Assembly (NCBI GenBank): GCA_025056965.1
Contig: JANWVF010000006.1
Location: forward strand, 1 to 64,000
Origin: Thermoflexales bacterium
Lineage (GTDB): Bacteria > Chloroflexota > Anaerolineae > J036 > Brachytrichaceae
Length of the DNA: 64,000 bases
Reading direction: 5' to 3'
The position numbers and the translations under genes were made by a program. The notes under the pieces were generated by a model, which made no database searches, was not told the DNA's origin, and saw nothing but the letters and a program-made list of their open reading frames with translations. Each line of letters starts with the position of its first letter. The stretch's first letter is position 1. Positions 17,106 to 26,089 of the stretch are shown one piece after another.

Positions 17106-19322
17106 ATGCACGCGATGCGGTCAGGTAGCGAGGACCGGCTGATTCTTGAACCTTTGGCAGATGGCCCGCTGTCCGAGTTCCGAACTAGCGTCTCTATGGC
17201 TGAATTGAAAACGCTTGAGGTTCCCGTCCAGGGCATGGACTGCGCCGAGTGTGCGCTGCACGTTCGACAGGCGATTGCCGCATTGCCCGGCGTGGAGTCG
17301 GTTGACGTGCTGCTTGCGACGGAGAAGGCCATTGTTCGCCTCGATCCGTCGCGCGTAGATTTGCCTGCCATCCGTGAGGCCGTGGCGCGCGCCGGCTATT
17401 CCGTCCCCGAGTCGGCTGTGCTACGGTCCGCCATGATGGATCGCTTCAATCGCCGGATGTCCATCCTGCTCGTCGTCGTGTTCGGCCTCGTCCTGGGCAT
17501 CGTGGTTGCCGGGGAATGGCTGGGCCTATTCGACGAGCTGAATCGGCGCGTCCCTCTGCCTGTCGGCACGGCTGTGGTCATCGCATGTGGCTTTCCGGTC
17601 TTCCGTAATGTCGCGCGCGCCGCGCTTAGGCGGCAGATCACCTCGCACACATTAATGACGGTTGGAGCGATTGCGGCGCTCGTCGTCGGCGAATGGGTCG
17701 CAGCAGCAATCGTGGTGGTGTTCATGCGCGTCGGGGACTACGTCGAGCGTTTCACGACCGAGAGCGCCCGCCGTGCTGTGAGAGAGCTCACGGCGCTGGC
17801 GCCGCAAACCGCGCGCGTAGAACGCAACGGCGTCGAAGTCGAAGTGCCAGTGGCTGCAGTCAACGTCGGCGAAGTGGTCATCGTCCGCCCCGGCGAGAAG
17901 ATCCCGGTGGATGGCGAAGTCGTCGCTGGGCTCGCCACGGTTGACCAGGCAACGATCACCGGCGAATCTATGCCCGTCGAGGTCGCGCCAGGCGCGCGCG
18001 TGTTCGCCGCTACGATTGCTAAAGTGGGCAGCCTGCGTGTGAGGACGCTCCGTGTCGGCGCAGACACAACGTTTGGGCGCGTGATCAAGATGGTGGAAGA
18101 AGCGGAGTCCCATCGGGGCGACGTGCAGCGCCTCGCCGATCGGTTCAGCGCATATTACTTGCCGCTGGTCGCTGCGGTTGCGCTGCTTACATGGTTGATC
18201 AGCGGCAATGCCCTCGCTACGGCTGCCGTGCTTGTAGTGGCCTGCTCCTGCTCGTTTGCACTTGCAACGCCCGTCGCTATGTTGGCCTCCATCGGCGCAA
18301 GCGCCAAGCGCGGCCTGCTCATCAAAGGTGGCAAGTATCTCGAGGCGTTAGCGCGCGCCGATGTCGTGCTGGTAGATAAAACTGGCACGCTTACGTTGGG
18401 ACAACCCCAAATTACCGATGTCGTCTCGCTCAACGGCATGCCTGCACCCGAGATCCTTACCATGGTGGCTTCGGCCGAGCGCTACTCGGAACACCCCCTG
18501 GCCGAAGCCGTGCGCGCGGCGGCCCGTGCGCGTCGCCTCTCGCTTTCCGAGCCGGAGCATTTTGAAGCCGTGCCCGGCGCAGGCGTGCGGGCGAGGGTAA
18601 ATGGTCACTTGGTGGTCGTGGGAAACCGCCGCCTGATCCCGGTGACGGAATCCCTCTCGATCGCTCAAGAGCTAGAGGCGCAGGGCAAAACGCTCCTGTG
18701 GGTCGCCTTGGACGGTGAGCCGGTTGCTCTACTCGCCGCCGCCGATACGCTGCGCCCTGAGGTGCCGGCCGCCCTGGCCGAGTTGCGCGACCTTGGCATC
18801 GGGCATGTCGAGCTGCTCACAGGGGACAACGAACGAGTGGCCGCTGCGCTCGCCGCGCGGCTTGGCGTTCGATATCGTGCCAATCTGCTGCCCGAAGACA
18901 AGATCCAAGTCGTCAAAGATTATCAAGCTCAAGGGCACACAGTCCTCATGGTGGGGGACGGCGTAAACGATGCGCCGGCGCTGGCGCAGGCGAATGTCGG
19001 CATTGCCATGGGCGCAGCAGGCACGGACATCGCCATCGAAGCCGCTCACATCGCCCTCATGCGCGAGGACTGGGCGCTGATACCCGAAATGTTGCGCATT
19101 GCCCGCCGCACTATGGGCGTCGTCAAGATGAACATCGCCTTCACAGCGCTCTACAATCTGCTTGGCCTGACGCTGGCTGCCGTGGGGCTGCTGCCGCCCA
19201 CCCTTGCTGCGGCGGCACAATCGCTGCCGGACTTAGGCATCCTCGCCAATTCGGCGCGCTTGCTGCGACAAAGGTTCGGCGGTGCAGCGCGAGAGGCGTG
19301 CTCTGTTGCGCGTGTGCAGTGA
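17106..19322 (+). CDS. Heavy-metal-translocating P1B-type ATPase with CSC motif
   Basis: Exports a soft or transition metal at the expense of ATP. Order: an HMA domain with GMDCAEC (43-49), paired helices, actuator loop TGES (285-288), membrane metal site VVACSCSFALATP (C380-S381-C382), phosphorylation site DKTGT (424-428), SEHPLAEAV, and hinge MVGDGVNDAPAL. The final helix carries SLPDLGILANSARLL, like the Zn/Cd/Pb-type (ZntA) Asp-x-Gly. The usual proline of the CPC motif is a serine, so metal specificity is uncertain. ATG 17106 has GGAAG upstream; an in-frame ATG at 17196 also precedes the HMA domain. No metal regulator is adjacent. Confidence 0.9.
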   Translation: MHAMRSGSEDRLILEPLADGPLSEFRTSVSMAELKTLEVPVQGMDCAECALHVRQAIAALPGVESVDVLLATEKAIVRLDPSRVDLPAIREAVARAGYSVPESAVLRSAMMDRFNRRMSILLVVVFGLVLGIVVAGEWLGLFDELNRRVPLPVGTAVVIACGFPVFRNVARAALRRQITSHTLMTVGAIAALVVGEWVAAAIVVVFMRVGDYVERFTTESARRAVRELTALAPQTARVERNGVEVEVPVAAVNVGEVVIVRPGEKIPVDGEVVAGLATVDQATITGESMPVEVAPGARVFAATIAKVGSLRVRTLRVGADTTFGRVIKMVEEAESHRGDVQRLADRFSAYYLPLVAAVALLTWLISGNALATAAVLVVACSCSFALATPVAMLASIGASAKRGLLIKGGKYLEALARADVVLVDKTGTLTLGQPQITDVVSLNGMPAPEILTMVASAERYSEHPLAEAVRAAARARRLSLSEPEHFEAVPGAGVRARVNGHLVVVGNRRLIPVTESLSIAQELEAQGKTLLWVALDGEPVALLAAADTLRPEVPAALAELRDLGIGHVELLTGDNERVAAALAARLGVRYRANLLPEDKIQVVKDYQAQGHTVLMVGDGVNDAPALAQANVGIAMGAAGTDIAIEAAHIALMREDWALIPEMLRIARRTMGVVKMNIAFTALYNLLGLTLAAVGLLPPTLAAAAQSLPDLGILANSARLLRQRFGGAAREACSVARVQ

Positions 19323-19557
19323 ATGGCGCCACGTTCGACGGCGCGCTCGTTGGCGGACACGCGCTCCTTGCCGGAACGCGCTCGCTGTGCCCCTTCAGCT
19401 GCCTCAGACTCGATTTGCCCTTACGCGGAATCTGTAATACATTCAGAAACTTAACTGCACTGCCTGCATCTCGGCGACGCACGGCGCCGCGCCTACAGGC
19501 GTTCGGGTTGTAGGCCAGATGCGAACATACATCACTAAAGAAATGGAGGTCGTATCC
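19323..19557 (+). other. Intergenic region upstream of the sugar ABC importer
   Basis: No gene is seen. GGAGG at its 3' end serves the binding-protein gene. I could not find a convincing -35/-10 pair or operator, although the position should hold the operon promoter. Confidence 0.4.
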
Positions 19558-20901
19558 ATGAAGAGCAACCAAAAGATTACTCGAAGACAGACCCTGAAGT
19601 TGCTTGGCCTTGGCGCGGCTGGGGCCGCTCTTGCCGCGTGTGCGGCGCCGCCGGCGACTGCGCCTGCTGCTCCCGCTGCTCCAGCAGAGAGCAAGCCGGC
19701 TGAACAACCGGCAGCCGGAGGCGGCGGCAAGCTCGAAATCTTCTCGTGGTGGACGAATGGCGGCGAAGCCGATGGCCTCAACGCGATGTTCGAGGTCTTC
19801 CTGTCCAAGAACCCCGGCGTCGAAATTGTCAATGCGACTGTGGCAGGCGGCGCGGGCACGAATGCCAAAGCCGTGTTGCAAACGCGCTTGGCCGGAGGTC
19901 AACCGCCGGATAGCTGGCAGGTGCATGCGGGCCGAGAGACCCTCTCTTACGTCAATGCCGGCCAATTGGAACCGCTCACGCAGTTCTTCACCGAGCAAGG
20001 CTTCGACAAGGTGATGCCGCAATTCCTCCTAGACCAACTCAAGATCAACGGGGAGATTTGGACGGTGCCGGTGAACATTCACCGTTCCAATGTGCTTTGG
20101 TATAACCCGAAGATACTACAGGAAGCCGGCATCGAGCCGAAGTTCCCCACGCTGGATAGCCTGTGGGCGGCGCTGGACAAGCTGAAGGCAGCCGGCAACG
20201 TAGTGCCGATCGCCGTGGGCGGCAAGGACAAGTTCGAGGCGTCTCACACTTTTGAGAGCATTCTCTTGGCGACGTTCGGCGCCGATGACTACGTCAAGTT
20301 GTGGGACGGCACCGACACAATGTGGAACGACCCACGGGCTGCCGAGGCGCTGGAGAACCTGAAGAAGCTCTTCAGCTATGCCAACAGCGACCGCTCGGCG
20401 CTCGGTTGGGCGGATGCCATGACCCAGGTGTTGGAAGGCAAGGCAGCGATGACGATCATGGGCGACTGGGCGCACGGTCTCGGGATTAGCAAAGGGCTGA
20501 AAGTCAATCAGGACTATGGCTGGACGCCGGCGCCGGGTAGCGACGCCTTCATGTGGCTCAGCGATAGCTTCGGGCTCGCCAAGGGTGCGCCCAATCCCGT
20601 GCAAGCCAAAGCGTGGCTGGTCGTGTGCGGCTCGCGAGAGGGTCAGGACGCCTTCAACCCGAAGAAGGGGTCTATCCCGGCGCGCACCGATCCCGATCTG
20701 AGCAAGTACGACGATTACCTCAAGGCTGCAATCGCCGACTTCAGTTCTAAGCCGCTCGTCCCCAGCGCAGCGCACGGCGCCAGCACGACCAACGCTTACC
20801 AGGCGAAATTCCACAACACCCTCGAGGTGTTCTCCAGCGATTTGGATGCGAAGGCTGCGCTGGATAGCCTGCGCGAAGCCGCTGCCGACAACAACAAGTG
20901 A
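19558..20901 (+). CDS. ABC importer solute-binding lipoprotein (carbohydrate type, Tat-exported)
   Basis: Captures a sugar-like solute outside the membrane and delivers it to the permeases encoded next. The N-terminus has a twin-arginine signal TRRQTLKLLGLGAAGAALAA followed by a lipobox cysteine (about C28) and an Ala/Pro linker. The body has the family-1 extracellular solute-binding pattern: LEIFSWWTNGGEADG, PPDSWQVHAG and KAAMTIMGDWAHG. ATG 19558 has GGAGG 8 nt upstream, which rules against the ATG at 19519. It heads the operon and is separated from the permeases by a strong hairpin. Confidence 0.92.
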   Translation: MKSNQKITRRQTLKLLGLGAAGAALAACAAPPATAPAAPAAPAESKPAEQPAAGGGGKLEIFSWWTNGGEADGLNAMFEVFLSKNPGVEIVNATVAGGAGTNAKAVLQTRLAGGQPPDSWQVHAGRETLSYVNAGQLEPLTQFFTEQGFDKVMPQFLLDQLKINGEIWTVPVNIHRSNVLWYNPKILQEAGIEPKFPTLDSLWAALDKLKAAGNVVPIAVGGKDKFEASHTFESILLATFGADDYVKLWDGTDTMWNDPRAAEALENLKKLFSYANSDRSALGWADAMTQVLEGKAAMTIMGDWAHGLGISKGLKVNQDYGWTPAPGSDAFMWLSDSFGLAKGAPNPVQAKAWLVVCGSREGQDAFNPKKGSIPARTDPDLSKYDDYLKAAIADFSSKPLVPSAAHGASTTNAYQAKFHNTLEVFSSDLDAKAALDSLREAAADNNK

Positions 20902-20930
20902 TCAACGCTACCCCTTAAGGGAGCATGTTG

Positions 20931-20974
20931 CGAAGAGGTCAGGCCGCCAAGCAGGGGCGGTTCTGACCTCTTCG
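20931..20974 (+). promoter_or_regulatory. Long intercistronic hairpin between binding-protein and permease genes
   Basis: A 12-bp perfect stem (20931-20942 with 20963-20974) is extended inside by CCGCC/GGCGG (20944-20948 with 20956-20960). No T-tract follows. Such hairpins after importer binding-protein genes commonly protect the upstream mRNA or partly stop transcription, so the binding protein is made in excess. Confidence 0.7.
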
Positions 20975-21004
20975 CTGAGAAACACACGCATGAGGGGACA
21001 TGGC

Positions 21005-22009
21005 ATGAGCGCAGGTGTGGATTTGGCGCGCGTCTCTACGCTTGAGCGGGCACGGTCTGGGCGGCGGGCAATTCGTCGTGACCGACTGGTTGCCTTCCTG
21101 ATGCTTTTACCTTCTCTAGTCGCCATTGCGGTTTTTGTATACGGTTTCATCGCCTATACCGGCTACGTGTCACTCTCGAACTACACCACGTCGCGACCGG
21201 ACTTCACATTCATCGGCTTCGATAACTACATCCAGCTGTTTAACCAGCGGCGCTTTCAGGAAAATATTCGTAACCTGATAGTCTTCACTGCCTTCTTCTT
21301 GGTCGTCTGTCTGTTGTTCGGGCTCTTTCTGGCGCTATTGGTGGATTCGCGCGTGAAGGGTGAGTCCATCTTCCGTTCGATCTATCTCTTCCCCATGGCG
21401 GTGTCGTTCATCGTCACGGGTGTGGCCTGGCGATGGCTCTTCACCCCCGGCGATTTAGAACCGACCGGCTTGAACTTGTTGTTTGAAAGCCTCGGCCTTG
21501 GCTTTCTCAAAGCGCGCTGGATCGCCGACACCAGCGTTTGGCCGAACATTGAAGTCACCGGGCTAAAGGTGCGCTTGCTCATCCCGCTCGCCATCATCCC
21601 TGTTGTGGTGGCTGCGGTCTGGCAAATGTCGGGCTTTTGCATGGCCATGTATCTTGCCGGCTTGCGCGGCATTCCCGAAGAAATTAAGGAAGCGGCGCGG
21701 GTGGATGGTTGCTCGGAATTGCAGGTGCTGCGTCACATTACTCTGCCCCTGCTCAGGCCGATTACCCTGAGTGCGATCATCGTCCTCACGCACATCTCCT
21801 TGAAGACGTTCGACCTCATCATGACGATGACCGGCGGCGGACCGGGCAACAAGACTGAACTGCCCAGCCTATACATGTATGAGCTGCGCTTCAGCCAGTT
21901 CAACACCGCCGGGGCAGCCGCCGTCGCCACTATCCTCTTGCTCACAGTTAGCGTGCTGATCGTGCCGTACCTGGTCTACAACCGGCGCGCCCAAAGTATC
22001 GAAAGATGA
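21005..22009 (+). CDS. ABC sugar importer permease, MalF-type
   Basis: An integral membrane subunit with six predicted helices, starting with RLVAFLMLLPSLVAIAVFVY. The ATPase-contact EAA loop is EEIKEAARVDGCSELQVL followed by HITLPLLRPI. ATG 21005 is chosen because GAGGGG lies upstream; the open frame extends further back through the hairpin without a good start. Its end overlaps the next permease by 4 nt (ATGA). The substrate would be that of the binding protein at 19558. No ATPase gene is present in the operon, so a shared MsmK-like ATPase is expected elsewhere. Confidence 0.92.
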   Translation: MSAGVDLARVSTLERARSGRRAIRRDRLVAFLMLLPSLVAIAVFVYGFIAYTGYVSLSNYTTSRPDFTFIGFDNYIQLFNQRRFQENIRNLIVFTAFFLVVCLLFGLFLALLVDSRVKGESIFRSIYLFPMAVSFIVTGVAWRWLFTPGDLEPTGLNLLFESLGLGFLKARWIADTSVWPNIEVTGLKVRLLIPLAIIPVVVAAVWQMSGFCMAMYLAGLRGIPEEIKEAARVDGCSELQVLRHITLPLLRPITLSAIIVLTHISLKTFDLIMTMTGGGPGNKTELPSLYMYELRFSQFNTAGAAAVATILLLTVSVLIVPYLVYNRRAQSIER

Positions 22010-22884
22010 ACCCCTCTGTAGCTTCTAAGCCATCGAATTCATACCTATCGCGCCGCTTGGCGCGGATTCTGCTGTATGTGGTGATGATCGCGCTGGCAAT
22101 CGTGTTCATTTTGCCGGTTTATCTCCTCATCATCACTGCCCTGAAAGACTTCAGCGAGGTCAGCTTGAATCGCATGTGGGACTTACCCGCTCGATTCAGC
22201 ATGGAGAGCTTCGAGCGCGCATGGAACGGTGGACAAGGTACGACCGGTATGCGCGGCAGCTTCATTAACAGCGTGATCGTCGTCGTACCGGCCACGGTCA
22301 TCTCGTGTCTGCTCGGCTCGATGAATGGATACGTGCTTTCTAAGTGGAAGTTCCGCGGCAGTGAGACGCTCTTCACCTTGCTGTTGTTCGGGATGTTCAT
22401 CCCCTATCAAAGTATCCTTGTGCCACTCGTCTCCGTGCTTTCCTCGATCGGTCTCTATGGCACGTTGCAAGGCTTGATCCTGACTCACATTGTGTACGGC
22501 ATCCCGATCACGACGTTGATCTTCCGGAACTACTACGCTAGCGTGCCCCAGGAGTTGGTCGAAGCAGGCCAGATAGATGGCGCCGGTTTCTTCCGCGTCT
22601 ATCATGAGATTATGCTGCCGCTTTCCGCGCCGGGGTTTGTCGTCGTCGCGATTTGGCAGTTCACCTCTATCTGGAATGAATTCCTCTTTGGCCTGATCAT
22701 CACAAACGACCCGCGCCTGCGGCCGGTCACCGTAGCGCTGCAAAACATGTCCGGCAGCCAGTTCACGCAATGGAACGTTCAGATGGCCGGCGCGCTAATC
22801 GTCGCGTTGCCGACACTGCTGGTGTATATCTTCCTCGGGCGCTACTTCTTGCGCGGTCTGTTGGCAGGTAGCTTGAAAGGGTAG
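22006..22884 (+). CDS. ABC sugar importer permease, MalG-type
   Basis: The second membrane subunit of the importer, 292 residues with about six helices. The EAA loop is visible as PQELVEAGQIDGAGFFRVYH followed by IMLPLSAPGF. The ATG lies inside the stop region of the preceding permease (ATGA overlap), showing translational coupling. After it, 60 nt lead to the SDR gene, so the catabolic genes probably share the transcript. Confidence 0.92.
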   Translation: MNPSVASKPSNSYLSRRLARILLYVVMIALAIVFILPVYLLIITALKDFSEVSLNRMWDLPARFSMESFERAWNGGQGTTGMRGSFINSVIVVVPATVISCLLGSMNGYVLSKWKFRGSETLFTLLLFGMFIPYQSILVPLVSVLSSIGLYGTLQGLILTHIVYGIPITTLIFRNYYASVPQELVEAGQIDGAGFFRVYHEIMLPLSAPGFVVVAIWQFTSIWNEFLFGLIITNDPRLRPVTVALQNMSGSQFTQWNVQMAGALIVALPTLLVYIFLGRYFLRGLLAGSLKG

Positions 22885-22944
22885 ATGTCGCTTGCAGTGA
22901 ATCGCGCCAGTGATGCCTCGACCGGACAACTCGTCTGCTGACTT

Positions 22945-23733
22945 ATGACCCATCGCGTCCAGGATAAAGTTGTCATCGTCACTGGCGCGGCGCAGGGCAT
23001 CGGTTTCGGCATCGCCGAAATGCTGGCCCGCGAGGGTGCGCGCGTCGTCATCGCCGACAAGCAAACAGAGAAGGGCGAGGCAGCCGCGGCACGAATCCGC
23101 GATGCTGGCGGCGAAGCACTCTTCCAATACGCCGATGTCACCGTCGAGGCCGACTGCGCCGCGCTGGCACAAGCTGCCGCTGAGCACTTCGGCCGGCTCG
23201 ACGGCTTGGTGAACAACGTCGGCTGGTTCCCGCGCGCCACGCTCGAAGAGACCACCACCGAGTTGTGGGAAGCGATCATGAACGTGAACGTGCGCAGCGC
23301 GTTCTACTGCTGTAAATACGTCATCCCCATCATGCAGCGCGGTGGCGGCGGCAGTATCGTCAACATCGGCTCGATCCATGGCCTCCAGGCCTCGTCCAAC
23401 CTGATCGCTTACGGCGCAGCGAAGGGAGCGTTGCTCAACCTGACGCGCACCTTGGCCGGCGCATATGGCGCCGACCGCATTCGCTGTAACTATCTCATCC
23501 CCGGCTGGGTGATGAGCGAGGGTGAGATCGCGCTGGCCAAAAGCCGCGGGGTGGATGTGAATGAGCTGCGCGCGCAGGGCGCACAGTTGCTCTTCGGGCG
23601 GCACCAGACGCCGCAGGATGCCGCTTATGCCGTGGTCTATCTCATCTCCGATGAGTCGTCGCAGGTGACCGGCAGCATCTTCCACATAGACGCCGGCATG
23701 TCTACGCTGCTCTTCAGAGGGCGCAGCGATTGA
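22945..23733 (+). CDS. Short-chain dehydrogenase/reductase
   Basis: An NAD(P)-dependent oxidoreductase of the classical SDR type, 262 residues. The cofactor motif is VTGAAQGIGFGIAE, with NNVGW in the NAG position. The catalytic Ser is in GSIHGLQ and the Tyr-x3-Lys is YGAAK. The C-terminal signature VYLISDESSQVTGSIFHIDAG is typical of family members acting on sugars or hydroxyacids. Downstream of a sugar importer and before an aldolase, it probably oxidises the imported sugar, which is an inference. Confidence 0.9.
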   Translation: MTHRVQDKVVIVTGAAQGIGFGIAEMLAREGARVVIADKQTEKGEAAAARIRDAGGEALFQYADVTVEADCAALAQAAAEHFGRLDGLVNNVGWFPRATLEETTTELWEAIMNVNVRSAFYCCKYVIPIMQRGGGGSIVNIGSIHGLQASSNLIAYGAAKGALLNLTRTLAGAYGADRIRCNYLIPGWVMSEGEIALAKSRGVDVNELRAQGAQLLFGRHQTPQDAAYAVVYLISDESSQVTGSIFHIDAGMSTLLFRGRSD

Positions 23734-23742
23734 GTCCTCCCC

Positions 23743-24537
23743 ATGCCATTGAATCCATTGAGAACCATCTGGGCCCAAGGTGGCTACGTGGTGAACGGCT
23801 GGTGCGCCATCCCCAGTAGTTGGAGCGCCGAGATCATGGCGCGCGCCGGCTGGGACAGCGTCACGCTTGACCTGCAGCATGGCCTGCTCGACTACGGTCA
23901 GGCCTTGCCGATGTTGCAGGCGATCAACCTGGCTGGCGCGGTGCCGATGGCCCGCGTGCCGTGGAATGAGCCGGGCATCATCATGAAGCTGCTCGACGCC
24001 GGCGCGCTGGGCATCATCTGTCCGATGGTGAACTCGCGCGATGAGTGCGAATGCTTCGTCGGCGCGTGTCGCTATGCGCCGCGCGGCTATCGCAGCTTCG
24101 GCCCGACGCGCGCGCGCGTCGTTTACGGTGGCGATTACGAGCGCACGGTTGCCGACGCGGTGCTCACCTTCGCCATGGTCGAAACGGCCGAGGCGCTGGC
24201 CAACGTCGAAGCCATTGTCAGCGTGCCCGGCCTGACCGGCGTGTATGTCGGCCCGGCCGACCTCAGCCTAAGCATGGGTAGCCCGGAGCGCAGCGACCCC
24301 ACATGGCCAGAGGTCGTCGCTGCGCTCGACACAATCGTGGCCGCATGCCGCAAGCACGGTGTAATCGCCGGCATCCACTGCGCCTCGACCGACTACGCGC
24401 TGAAGATGATCGCCAAAGGTTTCCGCTTGGTGACGATCGCCTCCGACGGCAACCTGCTGGCGGCCGCGGCCTCTGCGGCGGTCAAAGCCGTGCGCGGCGG
24501 TCAGGCCGGTGGTCCCTCTGCAGGCGGTATCTACTGA
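23743..24537 (+). CDS. HpcH/HpaI-family class II aldolase
   Basis: Metal-dependent cleavage of a 2-keto-3-deoxy sugar acid or related compound to pyruvate and an aldehyde is the family reaction. Signatures are AGWDSVTLDLQHGLLDY, PMARVPWNEPGIIMKLLDAG, ALGIICPMVNSRDE, GVYVGPADLSLSMG and a final GFRLVTIASDG. The barrel metal ligands fall in the ETAEAL and GPADLS segments. It lies 9 nt after the SDR and 8 nt before the dehydrogenase, strongly suggesting one pathway. 264 residues, the usual length. Confidence 0.9.
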   Translation: MPLNPLRTIWAQGGYVVNGWCAIPSSWSAEIMARAGWDSVTLDLQHGLLDYGQALPMLQAINLAGAVPMARVPWNEPGIIMKLLDAGALGIICPMVNSRDECECFVGACRYAPRGYRSFGPTRARVVYGGDYERTVADAVLTFAMVETAEALANVEAIVSVPGLTGVYVGPADLSLSMGSPERSDPTWPEVVAALDTIVAACRKHGVIAGIHCASTDYALKMIAKGFRLVTIASDGNLLAAAASAAVKAVRGGQAGGPSAGGIY

Positions 24538-24545
24538 GGAAGCCC

Positions 24546-25511
24546 ATGTTCAAGATTTGGCTCGACGATGCACTGCTGCCGTCCTGCGCGCATCTCTTGG
24601 AGGGGATCGCAGAGCCGATCGGCCCATCCCCTACGCTGGAGGGCATCGAAGAGGCCGAGGCGTTCATCTGTCCCGGCAACGTGCGCTACGACGGCGCGCG
24701 CATGGATCGCGCGCCGAAGCTTAAAGTAATCGCCCGGCTGGGCGTAGGCTACGACAACATTGATCTGGCCGCGGCAACGGCGCGGCGCATCCCGGTAGTT
24801 TATGCGCCGGATGCGCCGACCATCAGCACCGCCGAGCACGCCTGGGCGCTCATCATGGCCGTGGCCAAGAAGATCGTGAAGGCTCATGCGGCTCTGCACA
24901 CGACCGGTTGGGGATCGTTCTGGGGGCATGAAGCCAACAAAGGGCTGGAGCTGTATGGGTGCACGCTTGGCCTGGTTGGCCTCGGTCGAATCGGCAGCCG
25001 AGTTGCGCGCTATGGCTTGGCGTTCGGCATGCGCGTGTTGGCGTTCGACCCTTACATTCCGCCGGAGCGCGCACAAGACATCGGGATCACGCTCGCGCCC
25101 TCGTTGGAGGACGTGCTCCGCGAAGCTGACGTGGTTTCACTGCACGCACCGGTTACGCCGGAGACTCGTCATCTGATGAATGCCGAGCGTTTCGCGCAAA
25201 TGAAGCGTGGCGCACTGTTTGTCAACGTGGCGCGGGGTGCGTTGGTGGACGAGCAGGCCCTGGCCGACGCACTGCGCAGCGGTCAGGTGGGTGGTGCCGG
25301 TCTAGACGTATTCGAGGGCGAGCCGATCGGCCTGTCTCATCCGCTGCTGGCCTTCGACAACGTAGTAGTCACGCCGCACGTGGCCAGTCGCACGGTCGCC
25401 GGCCACCACCGCATCTGGGAGACGACGTTGGTGCAAGCACTCCAGGTGCTGCGTGGCGAGCGCCCGGAGCACTTGCTCAATCCGGAAATTTGGGAGACGC
25501 GACGGCGCTAG
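24546..25511 (+). CDS. D-isomer-specific 2-hydroxyacid dehydrogenase
   Basis: NAD-dependent reduction of a 2-keto acid or the reverse, of the phosphoglycerate dehydrogenase-like type. The catalytic set is present: Arg in VNVARGALVDE, Glu in DVFEGEP and His in VTPHVASRT. The nucleotide-binding motif is LGLVGLGRIGSRVA. ATG 24546 follows the aldolase stop by 8 nt and gives 321 residues, the normal length; the frame is open further upstream only inside the aldolase gene. As last gene of the importer operon it may act on a keto acid from the pathway. Confidence 0.9.
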   Translation: MFKIWLDDALLPSCAHLLEGIAEPIGPSPTLEGIEEAEAFICPGNVRYDGARMDRAPKLKVIARLGVGYDNIDLAAATARRIPVVYAPDAPTISTAEHAWALIMAVAKKIVKAHAALHTTGWGSFWGHEANKGLELYGCTLGLVGLGRIGSRVARYGLAFGMRVLAFDPYIPPERAQDIGITLAPSLEDVLREADVVSLHAPVTPETRHLMNAERFAQMKRGALFVNVARGALVDEQALADALRSGQVGGAGLDVFEGEPIGLSHPLLAFDNVVVTPHVASRTVAGHHRIWETTLVQALQVLRGERPEHLLNPEIWETRRR

Positions 25512-25520
25512 GGAGAGGAC

Positions 25521-25943
25521 TTAGGTCGTTGCCTCGGCCGGCTGCATCGCCTTCTTCATCGCGTCGGCGAGCAGGTTATAGGCCTCGACCCAGGCCTCTT
25601 TCACCGGTGGGGTGAACGCATCCCCCAAAACCTGCTCTAGCGCCCAGATGAGCGCCGCGCCAAAGGTGTTGTAGTCAGGCGCGGTGACGCCGTAGCGGTA
25701 ATGTCGCTGACCGAGCGCCCGAATGCTCGGCTCGATGGTCTCCGGCCGATCAAGCCCGCGCACCGCCAATCCGATCACCGTCATCAGCATCAACGCCTGC
25801 TTCTTCATGTCTCCCTTGAACAACTGGCGAATGGCCGGGTCTATCTCGAATAGCCGCGTATAGAACAGGTCGCCTACTTCTTGGGCAATTGGCTCGACCT
25901 GCGCGAACGTGCTCTGAACAAGCGCAATCTGCTTGGCATCCAT
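25521..25943 (-). CDS. Single-domain globin (flavohemoglobin-like)
   Basis: A 140-residue haem protein of the FHb/Vitreoscilla globin type. The proximal histidine is H81 in RALGQRHYRYGV; Y28 (LFYTRLF) fits B10 and Q49 (KKQALML) the E7 position, a pairing that usually gives tight oxygen or NO binding. No reductase domain follows. AGGAG 9 nt upstream supports the start. It converges with the importer operon, 9 bp apart. A role in oxygen or NO handling is inferred from the family. Confidence 0.88.
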   Translation of the reverse strand: MDAKQIALVQSTFAQVEPIAQEVGDLFYTRLFEIDPAIRQLFKGDMKKQALMLMTVIGLAVRGLDRPETIEPSIRALGQRHYRYGVTAPDYNTFGAALIWALEQVLGDAFTPPVKEAWVEAYNLLADAMKKAMQPAEATT

Positions 25944-26089
25944 AAACTAATCTCCTGTCTTGCGGCACGATAACCGCGGTTGGAATATAGAAGATGAAAC
26001 GCCGAACTGCAACCTTGCCGGCTCGTCGGCGGCATTCCCGGCGAATCGCTGCGCCGGATGGCCGATCGGCGTCGGCGTGCTCGCGCCGA

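Noticed and set aside
20846-21004. N-terminal extension of the MalF-type permease
   Set aside because: It runs through the intercistronic hairpin and the binding-protein end; ATG 21005 has a proper ribosome binding site.
24303-24545. N-terminal extension of the 2-hydroxyacid dehydrogenase
   Set aside because: It is an out-of-frame reading of the aldolase gene; family length and spacing fit ATG 24546.
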